This document shows, one piece after another, positions 13,667-18,375 of a stretch of 18,375 nucleotides of DNA (its first letter is position 1; each line of letters begins with the position of its first letter). This DNA comes from Candidatus Dojkabacteria bacterium UBA5232 (GTDB lineage Bacteria; Patescibacteriota; Dojkabacteria; SC72). The notes beneath the pieces are model-generated. The model saw only the letters and a list, made by a program, of their open reading frames with translations, was not told the origin of the DNA and did no database searches. The position numbers and the translations under genes were made by a program. Location of the stretch: positions 68,085 through 86,459 of the forward strand of contig DHUO01000002.1 of the NCBI GenBank assembly GCA_002409215.1. Direction: 5' to 3'.

Positions 13667-14104
13667 CTAACCATGTAATTTGTACCATGGATAGTCCTTT
13701 CCCTTTTTGACAAGCCCTTTCTTGACAGGGTTGTTTTTGATATACGCAAGAACATACTTTATATCTTTCTTGTACTTTAGTAGGTTGGCTTTGTAGGGTC
13801 CTTGAAAAGCATGCCCGTTCCTTTTATGTCTCTTGTTTATCTCTATTGCAAAAGCAGTTCCAATTCGTTGCATAAACTTGGAAACGATGTTTGGATTCTC
13901 TCCAGTTTTAATAAGAAGGTGGAAATGATTATCCATAATACAATACGCACTAAGATATAAATCTGTTCTTTTGATGTTCTTGTACAAGATATTAATAAAA
14001 AGCATTTTATCTTCCGCATATTTCAGCACTTCGTCCTTGTTGTTTCCTCTATTATAAATATGATAAAAACAATTTTCTTTGAATTTACGTTTGTGGGAGC
14101 TCAT
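13667..14104 (-). CDS. HUH (Y1/IS200-like, RAYT-type) transposase
   Basis: A second, clearly different member of the Y1_Tnp family, 145 residues. CFYHIYNRGNNK (residues 12-23) is the family opening; IMDNHFHLLIK holds the HUH motif (His60, His62); GHAFQGPYKANLL (~97-109) and YVLAYIKNNPVKKG place the likely nucleophile at Tyr121; the end, KDYPWYKLHG, is typical of RAYT proteins. All catalytic residues are present. It is oriented against tgt, whose stop lies seven bases away, and its 5' side faces a set of palindromes (14128-14176) that look like REP sequences. TATACT on the minus strand (14112-14117) sits seven bases from its ATG. It is not a recent copy of the transposase at 3248: only motif residues are shared. 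Confidence 0.9.
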   Translation of the reverse strand: MSSHKRKFKENCFYHIYNRGNNKDEVLKYAEDKMLFINILYKNIKRTDLYLSAYCIMDNHFHLLIKTGENPNIVSKFMQRIGTAFAIEINKRHKRNGHAFQGPYKANLLKYKKDIKYVLAYIKNNPVKKGLVKKGKDYPWYKLHG

Positions 14105-14127
14105 AAGATACAGTATAACGTAGGAAA

Positions 14128-14149
14128 ATGAACTCGTTATGAACTAGTT
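14128..14149 (+). repeat. Tandem 11-bp direct repeat
   Basis: ATGAACTCGTT (14128-14138) is followed directly by ATGAACTAGTT (14139-14149), identical but for one base. The second copy contains the palindrome AACTAGTT. It lies between the transposase start and the REP-like palindrome. Confidence 0.7.
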
Positions 14150-14152
14150 TCG

Positions 14153-14176
14153 AAGGTCTGACCTAGCTCAGACCTT
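14153..14176 (+). repeat. REP-like palindrome upstream of the second transposase
   Basis: AAGGTCTGA and TCAGACCTT form a perfect 9-bp inverted repeat around CCTAGC. A GTAG tetranucleotide, which REP sequences usually carry at the base of the hairpin, follows at 14179-14182. Position beside a RAYT-type transposase supports a REP, but no second copy is visible in the window. Confidence 0.6.
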
Positions 14177-14187
14177 AAGTAGGGTTG

Positions 14188-14216
14188 TTGAGGTGGAGGG
14201 AAAAACATGGTATTAT
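14188..14216 (+). promoter_or_regulatory. Candidate promoter of rny
   Basis: TTGAGG (14188-14193), a 17-base spacer and TATTAT (14211-14216). Predicted +1 is near 14223, which gives a leader of about 169 bases before the rny ATG. A weaker alternative, TTGCAG-17-TATTTT (14317-14345), would give a short leader. Confidence 0.55.
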
Positions 14217-14221
14217 TGTTT

Positions 14222-14372
14222 AATCCTTATGATAAAGGGATTTTAGGAAATTTGATTATTGTAGAATATTTTTGATACTTTATATGACATTTGAAATCTT
14301 AAAAAATCTTCAATTGTTGCAGTATGGCAATTTGTCGCCTATTTTTTCCTAAAATCACCTTCTAAGGTGATT
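14222..14372 (+). promoter_or_regulatory. Structured 5' leader of rny
   Basis: Three nested or competing helices lie here. A: AATCCTT (14222-14228) with AAGGGATT (14235-14242), one bulge. B: a perfect 12-bp pairing of GATTTTAGGAAA (14239-14250) with TTTCCTAAAATC (14345-14356), enclosing ~94 bases with small inner hairpins. C: AATCACCTT (14353-14361) with AAGGTGATT (14364-14372). B shares bases with both A and C, so B and A+C are mutually exclusive. The last helix ends 19 bases before the rny start. No known riboswitch class was recognised. Confidence 0.5.
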
Positions 14373-14391
14373 AATTTATAAGTTAGTGTAT

Positions 14392-15927
14392 ATGAGTAAT
14401 ACTTTAATGATACTACTCATTGTGTTGGGAACTTTGGTTCTTGCCACAGTGATAACAGTATTGGTCCTTAAATACGGACTGAAATGGGTAAATGTAAAAG
14501 ACATTCCCGCCAGTGAGCTTGAAAAAGCCGCAAAAAAGGTTCTGGGAGATAAGATGGATAGGGCAGAGCAGGAGATAGAGGATATGAAATCTAGAGAGGA
14601 AAAAAGAATCAGGGAGATGAGAAGAGAAAGTACAGAGCACGAGGAGATTTTAATTGAAAGAGAGAAGAAGTTGAATAAAAGGTCTAAGCTTCTAGATGAG
14701 AAAAGCGAGGAACTTCAGTCTCAGGAGAGTCGATTGAAGGCTGGAGTTGAGAGATTGGAGATAGATAGGACTGACTTGAAGAAGGAGTTAGAAAAGATAT
14801 CAGGTCTTTCAAAAGAGGAAGCTAGAGAGAAGTTGATTGAAGAAATAGATCACGATATTAAAGAGTATGAGGCAAAGAAAATTAGACAGGCAGAAAAAGA
14901 TATAGAAGCTGTTGCCGAGGAGAATGCTCAGAAAATTCTTGTAGAATCAATGCAGAGGGTAGCAACAGATTATGTTGGTGAGACAACAACAAAGACTATT
15001 AAGGTTGATGATGATAAGGTCAAAGGAAGAGTGATAGGTAAAGAAGGTAGGAATATTCGTTCATTTGAACAACTAACAGGGGTTGATGTGATTGTAGATG
15101 AATCACCAAATGCAATTGCTCTCTCATCGTTTGATCCTCTAAGAAGAGAAATTGCTTTTGTTGCCATGACAAAGTTAATAGGTGATGGCAGAATTCACCC
15201 AGGCTCTATTGAGGAAGCTGTGAGGAAAGCAAAAAATGAGATTTCCGTAGAGATAAAGAAGAATGGTCAGATATTAGCGGATGAAGCAGGGTGGCCAGAT
15301 ATGGATGTTGGGTTAATGAAATTAGTAGGTAAGATGAAGTATAGAAGTAGCTACGGACAATCTTTGATGGCCCATACAATTGAGGTTATAAGGGTTGCAG
15401 AAGTTTTGGCAACAGAACTTAAAGCTGATGTAGATTTGGTAAAGAGAGCTGCTTTATTACATGATGTGGGTAAGGTTTTGACACATAAAGTTGAGAGTCC
15501 TCACCATCATATTTCAGGGCAGGTAGCTAGGAAGTATGGATTGGATGAGAAATTGGTAAATGCTATTGAGGCTCACCACTTAGATATTGAGACAGAATCT
15601 GTTGAGGCTGTCATTATATATCTTGCAGATGCAATCTCCGGTTCTAGGCCTGGTGCTAGAAAAGATAGTTATGAGCAGTATACAAAGAGAATAGAGAGTA
15701 TTGAAACTGCTGCAAAAGCAATAGGTGGTGATAAGATTCAAGATGTTTATGCTATTAAAGCTGGTAGAGAAATTAGAATTATCGTAAAGCCACAGTTGGT
15801 TTCTGATGATGAAGCCTTGGTGATGGCTCATGATATTGCAAAGGAAATAGAGAAGGGACAGAGCTATCCAGGTAATGTGGAAGTGACTGTAATCAGAGAG
15901 ACAAGAGCGACAGATGTTGCAAAATAA
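14392..15927 (+). CDS. rny: Ribonuclease Y
   Basis: RNase Y is a membrane-anchored endoribonuclease that starts mRNA decay. From ATG 14392 (511 residues): a membrane segment (~3-27), a long charged coiled coil (~45-185), a KH RNA-binding domain with the GxxG loop in VKGRVIGKEGRNIRSFEQLTG split over ~210-230, and an HD hydrolase domain with MAHTIEVIRVAEVLATELK and the metal-binding ALLHDVGK (His357-Asp358). HHHISGQVARKYGLDEKLVNAIEAHH supplies further metal ligands in parts, and the C-terminal ~80 residues match the family end (IKVxREIRIIVKP-like). Length is normal. A GTG at 14386 would add two residues. The 288-base region upstream is structured; a strong terminator follows. Confidence 0.95.
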   Translation: MSNTLMILLIVLGTLVLATVITVLVLKYGLKWVNVKDIPASELEKAAKKVLGDKMDRAEQEIEDMKSREEKRIREMRRESTEHEEILIEREKKLNKRSKLLDEKSEELQSQESRLKAGVERLEIDRTDLKKELEKISGLSKEEAREKLIEEIDHDIKEYEAKKIRQAEKDIEAVAEENAQKILVESMQRVATDYVGETTTKTIKVDDDKVKGRVIGKEGRNIRSFEQLTGVDVIVDESPNAIALSSFDPLRREIAFVAMTKLIGDGRIHPGSIEEAVRKAKNEISVEIKKNGQILADEAGWPDMDVGLMKLVGKMKYRSSYGQSLMAHTIEVIRVAEVLATELKADVDLVKRAALLHDVGKVLTHKVESPHHHISGQVARKYGLDEKLVNAIEAHHLDIETESVEAVIIYLADAISGSRPGARKDSYEQYTKRIESIETAAKAIGGDKIQDVYAIKAGREIRIIVKPQLVSDDEALVMAHDIAKEIEKGQSYPGNVEVTVIRETRATDVAK

Positions 15928-15974
15928 GGCTTTTTAAGGTCAAAATAGATTGTCTTCTAGTACTCTTTTCTATA

Positions 15975-16009
15975 GGGGGCGAAAATACTATATGTTTGCC
16001 CCCTTTTTT
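15975..16009 (+). terminator. Rho-independent terminator after rny
   Basis: GGGGGC (15975-15980) pairs with GCCCCC (15998-16003) and the stem is followed at once by six T (16004-16009); inner A/T pairs can extend the stem. It lies 48 bases after the rny stop and separates rny from the HU region. Confidence 0.9.
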
Positions 16010-16213
16010 ATCGAAAGGCTTGTTAGAATACTCTAACAGATTGATTGTATTCTTGTGTTCGGGGAAAAGCCTTTTCTGACAGGCTTTCAGCTCTTGTTTG
16101 GATAGGCAAGGTAAATATTTGAGTAAAAAATATCAAGTAAAAGCAGCTAAAATAACTTGATACATAGGACTTTTTGTTCATTTCTTATGCAAGGCCTATA
16201 GCTGAGCGGGGTC
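16010..16213 (+). other. Intergenic region with competing inverted repeats, possible structured RNA
   Basis: No protein gene is seen here (the gap between rny and HU is 391 bases). It contains TGTTAGA-ATAC-TCTAACA (7-bp hairpin starting 16021), AAAGGCTT (16014-16021) pairing with AAGCCTTT (16067-16074), an alternative AAAGCCT (16066-16072) pairing with AGGCTTT (16081-16087), and TATCAAGT (16131-16138) pairing with ACTTGATA (16155-16162). The second and third pairings exclude each other. I found no good promoter for it on either strand and no match to tRNA, tmRNA, 6S or SRP RNA. It may be a small RNA, a remnant, or an extended HU leader. Confidence 0.35.
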
Positions 16214-16242
16214 TTGACTGTATCTTCACTTTCTCATATTTT
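16214..16242 (+). promoter_or_regulatory. Promoter of the HU gene
   Basis: TTGACT (16214-16219), a 17-base spacer and TATTTT (16237-16242). Predicted +1 is near 16249, giving a leader of about 70 bases. Confidence 0.65.
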
Positions 16243-16250
16243 AGAGATGG

Positions 16251-16291
16251 ATATACATGAATATCTTGTACTCAAGCTATTTTATGTATAT
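16251..16291 (+). promoter_or_regulatory. Hairpin at the 5' end of the HU leader
   Basis: ATATACAT (16251-16258) pairs with ATGTATAT (16284-16291); inside, AATA pairs with TATT and CTTG with CAAG around a TACT loop. The hairpin starts within two bases of the predicted +1 and leaves the Shine-Dalgarno (16304-16311) free, so a role in mRNA stability is more likely than translational blocking. Confidence 0.6.
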
Positions 16292-16300
16292 ATCAAATAA

Positions 16301-16311
16301 AGAAAGGAGGT
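16301..16311 (+). promoter_or_regulatory. Strong Shine-Dalgarno sequence of the HU gene
   Basis: AGAAAGGAGGT at 16301-16311 is complementary to the 3' end of 16S rRNA and lies seven bases before the ATG at 16319. It is the only full Shine-Dalgarno ahead of a gene in this window, which shows that the ribosomes of this organism most likely retain an anti-Shine-Dalgarno. Confidence 0.85.
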
Positions 16312-16318
16312 TACAACT

Positions 16319-16591
16319 ATGTTAAAGAAAGATTTAATCGATAAAGTTGCTTCAGACGCAGGTCTTACAAAGAAACAGGCAGGTGCTGCACTTGATTCTG
16401 TTTTAGAAGCAATCTCAGGTGCTTTGAAAAAAGGCGATTCTGTTCTTTTAACTGGTTTCGGTAAATTCGAAGTCAGAACAAGAGCTGCAAGGACTGGTAT
16501 CAATCCAAAAACTCTTGAAAAGATTAAGCTTCCAGCAACTAAAGTTCCTGCTTTCAAACCAGGAAAAGCTTTAAAGTCTGCTGTTAAGTAA
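16319..16591 (+). CDS. hup: DNA-binding protein HU
   Basis: HU is a small nucleoid protein that binds and bends DNA as a dimer. The 90-residue protein has the helical N-terminal half MLKKDLIDKVASDAGLTKKQ and the signature GFGKFEVRTRAARTGINPKT, followed by KLPATKVPAFKPGKALKSAVK, with the proline at the tip of the DNA-binding arm in INPKT. The length is exactly that of E. coli HU. It is a single-gene unit with its own promoter, leader hairpin, full Shine-Dalgarno and terminator, the pattern of a very highly expressed gene. IHF is a less likely alternative because the gene stands alone and the sequence is closer to HU. Confidence 0.95.
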   Translation: MLKKDLIDKVASDAGLTKKQAGAALDSVLEAISGALKKGDSVLLTGFGKFEVRTRAARTGINPKTLEKIKLPATKVPAFKPGKALKSAVK

Positions 16592-16599
16592 TAGCCGGT

Positions 16600-16650
16600 A
16601 TTTCTTTATAGATAAAGAAATGACGAAAGGGATCCGTACGGGTCCCTTTC
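16600..16650 (+). terminator. Double-hairpin terminator region after HU
   Basis: Two hairpins follow the HU stop directly: a perfect palindrome, ATTTCTTTA-TAGA-TAAAGAAAT (16600-16621), then GAAAGGGATCC (16625-16635) paired with GGGTCCCTTTC (16640-16650) around GTAC, 11 bp with one G-T pair. The tract after it (TGTTTACTATTT) is T-rich but interrupted. The second hairpin is the likely terminator and the first may protect the 3' end. Confidence 0.75.
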
Positions 16651-16692
16651 TGTTTACTATTTACACAAAATGCACTAAACTATATCTAGCCC

Positions 16693-18117
16693 ATGGTAAA
16701 AAATTATTTCATACCAACAGAACAGAATAACAACAAACCATATTTGTTAAGAAAGATTGCAATCGTTGCCTATTCGATTCTGCTTATCCTTGTAAATACA
16801 ATGGGTGGTTTTCTGGGTATAGAAGAAGCTTATGCAAGCACAATCACTCCTGGCAACATAATTTCTTTAACAAATAAAGAAAGAAATGCAGGAGGACTAA
16901 ACACTCTATCAAATAATCCTAAATTAGCATCAGCAGCATTAGCTAAAGCAAATGATATGTTGGAAAAACAGTATTGGGATCATTTCGGGCCAAATGGGGA
17001 AACACCGTGGCAATTTATTAGAGCTTCAGGATACGCATATGTATATGCTGGTGAGAACCTAGCAAAAGGATTTAGGACATCTGAAGGAGTGGTAGAGGCT
17101 TGGATGGCAAGTCCTACACATAGAGCTAATATCATGAGTGGTAACTACAAAGATATTGGTATTGCAGTTGTAGAAGGACAGCTATTAGGAAAGCAGACCA
17201 TTCTTGTTGTGCAGATGTTTGGAAATCTAACAAGTTCAGTACAAGGTGTTGCTGAGTCTCCCAAACCAAAAGTAGAAAAACCTTCTGTCCCAACAAAGCC
17301 AAAGGTTGTAACAGGTGATAGCAAAGTTGTTACACCAAAAGAACAAGGGGAGATTAGAAGTATACAGATATTATCTCCGGAAAACGGAGGAACATATATG
17401 GAACCAAGTATGAATGTAAAAGGTCAAGCAAACAATATTGAAGGAGAGTACATAATTGATGTCGTAGAGGGGGATAAAGTACTAGGAAGTACAAAATCAA
17501 ACAGAAGCACATGGGAAGTTGAAAAAGGAAGTGATTGGAGTGAAGGAGAGCATAAAATTGTTGCCAATCTAAACGGTACAGAAGTAAAGTCTCAAGAAGT
17601 TTCTTTCATTATGGACTCAACAGCTCCAAAAGTAGATTTACAATCCGTGATGGTTGAAGATCATGAAGAGCAATATGTTTTGAAATTTAATATTCTAGGT
17701 GATTGGGATAGTATCAATATAATTTTAGGATCAGAGATTCTTCCAGTTGTTGAAACAAAGGGGCAACAATCAATTCTTGCATCAATACCTAAAGATAAAG
17801 ATACAAGCAGTATATTCATTAACCTTGCTGATAAAGTAGGTAATTCCTCGAGTGTTGATATATCGGAATACTTTGTTAAAGAAGAAGCACAAGAAGATAG
17901 TACAAAAAAGATAATTCCTTTAATAGGTTTAAGTGTAAAAGATGGTATTAATATTGGAATTGTTCTCTTTGTATTTACACTCTTGTTAGTAGAAATAGTT
18001 ATCTATGCTAGGAGAGGACAGCTTAAACAAGCAGCAGGAGACCTCTTTACGGTAGGAGCATGGTGGCTAGTAATATCCGTAGCTATATTTAATGGTTTCT
18101 CTGGAATAATTACTTAA
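16693..18117 (+). CDS. CAP-domain (SCP/YkwD-like) cell-surface protein
   Basis: A 474-residue exported protein. Residues ~20-48 are a hydrophobic signal segment ending in AYA, a possible signal peptidase site. A CAP domain covers ~52-180: LTNKERNAGGLNTLSNNPKL, DHFGPNGETPW (His97), YAGENLAKGF (Glu121), VVEAWMASPTHRANIM (His143) and KDIGIAVV, with the cleft His and Glu residues present. A Pro/Lys linker (~186-220) leads to two probable Ig-like beta domains (~222-310 and ~312-395). The end has two membrane segments (~414-438 and ~449-470), so the CAP and Ig-like parts are probably held outside the cell. The molecular role of bacterial CAP proteins is mostly unsettled. TATATC at 16681 lies seven bases from the ATG. 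Confidence 0.87.
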   Translation: MVKNYFIPTEQNNNKPYLLRKIAIVAYSILLILVNTMGGFLGIEEAYASTITPGNIISLTNKERNAGGLNTLSNNPKLASAALAKANDMLEKQYWDHFGPNGETPWQFIRASGYAYVYAGENLAKGFRTSEGVVEAWMASPTHRANIMSGNYKDIGIAVVEGQLLGKQTILVVQMFGNLTSSVQGVAESPKPKVEKPSVPTKPKVVTGDSKVVTPKEQGEIRSIQILSPENGGTYMEPSMNVKGQANNIEGEYIIDVVEGDKVLGSTKSNRSTWEVEKGSDWSEGEHKIVANLNGTEVKSQEVSFIMDSTAPKVDLQSVMVEDHEEQYVLKFNILGDWDSINIILGSEILPVVETKGQQSILASIPKDKDTSSIFINLADKVGNSSSVDISEYFVKEEAQEDSTKKIIPLIGLSVKDGINIGIVLFVFTLLLVEIVIYARRGQLKQAAGDLFTVGAWWLVISVAIFNGFSGIIT

Positions 18118-18133
18118 TGAATAAGACTGCCCT

Positions 18134-18375
18134 ATGAAAAAGGAGGAAATAGATATAAAAAATGATTTACTCCTTCTTTTTGTCGTTTTAGCATTAACGG
18201 TAATATTTAATGACTCTGTCTTAACTGCATCATTCCAAACAACAATGATTTGGGGAATATTGGGATTTACTATTCTTACAGTTTGGTTTATTAAACTTTT
18301 TGCATTAAACTCCCAGAAAAAGATTTCAAAATACAGCAATGTATTAATGAAGATATCTATTAAAGAAAGATTCTT
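18134..18375 (+). CDS. Partial membrane protein, unknown (3' end outside window)
   Basis: An open frame from ATG 18134 to the window edge (80 codons seen). It starts MKKEEIDIKNDLLLLFVVLALTVIF in parts and has two hydrophobic segments, about residues 12-26 and 38-57, followed by a Lys-rich stretch (NSQKKISKYSN). I do not recognise a family. It starts 16 bases after the stop of the CAP-domain gene in the same direction and so probably belongs to the same transcript, perhaps a partner in the same cell-surface structure. AAGGAGG at 18139-18145 lies inside the frame and is not a Shine-Dalgarno for it; the next ATG (18162) is out of frame and closes quickly. Confidence 0.6.
   Translation, partial: MKKEEIDIKNDLLLLFVVLALTVIFNDSVLTASFQTTMIWGILGFTILTVWFIKLFALNSQKKISKYSNVLMKISIKERF

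Noticed and set aside
16120..16165. tmRNA tag-like run (GCA GCT AAA ... then a stop)
   Set aside because: No tRNA-like 5' or 3' half is found around it; the similarity is only a few codons.
16193..16250. tRNA-like start (GGCCTATAGCTGAGCGGGGTC) ahead of the HU gene
   Set aside because: No T-arm (GGTTCGA-like) sequence and no acceptor-stem partner follow, and the HU promoter overlaps it. At best a remnant.
1..18375. CRISPR array, toxin-antitoxin pair, defence island or prophage
   Set aside because: No regularly spaced direct repeats and no nuclease, restriction or phage genes were found; the only mobile genes are the two HUH transposases.

Overview
The window is an AT-rich bacterial chromosome segment, very probably from the Candidate Phyla Radiation (Patescibacteria). 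Three things point there: the canonical ribosomal-protein order with rpmD (L30) missing between rpsE and rplO, a strongly reduced RNase P RNA, and small, divergent versions of core proteins. Every large gene reads through with the standard code and TGA is used as a stop (tgt), which argues against the UGA-recoded Gracilibacteria/Absconditabacteria. I cannot name the phylum more precisely from sequence alone.

Layout: (1) 1-3125, the end of the spc-type operon: rplF (partial), rplR, rpsE, rplO, secY. (2) 3123-3774, a small REPtron-like element: an HUH/Y1 transposase gene framed by a perfect 25-bp inverted repeat whose left arm starts at the secY stop codon and whose right arm carries the adk start codon. 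(3) 3753-8724, adk, then a well-formed promoter and infA, rpmJ, rpsM, rpsK, rpsD, rpoA, rplQ, rplM, rpsI. (4) 8791-10066, a DUF4349 membrane protein and rnpB. (5) 10092-10610, an unrecognised protein built from a duplicated motif, convergent with fmt. (6) 10579-13659, fmt diverging from queA-tgt, with overlapping divergent promoters; queA and tgt are the last steps of queuosine tRNA modification. (7) 13667-14176, a second HUH transposase with REP-like palindromes. (8) 14188-16009, rny (RNase Y) with a structured leader and a clear terminator. (9) 16010-16650, an unexplained structured intergenic region, then the HU gene with its own promoter, leader hairpin, strong Shine-Dalgarno and terminator. 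(10) 16693-18375, a CAP-domain surface protein and a partial membrane protein.

Together the genes supply translation and transcription machinery, protein export (SecY), initiator-tRNA formylation and anticodon modification (fmt, queA, tgt), tRNA 5' processing (rnpB) and mRNA decay (rny).

The most interesting signals are not protein families. They are the transposase-bearing inverted repeat fused to the adk start, the RNase P RNA that appears to lack P15-P18, mRNA leaders that begin with a hairpin at the predicted +1 (infA, rny, HU), a possible leaderless mode for several other genes, and the duplicated-motif protein next to rnpB. I did not see a defence system, a CRISPR array or a biosynthetic cluster.
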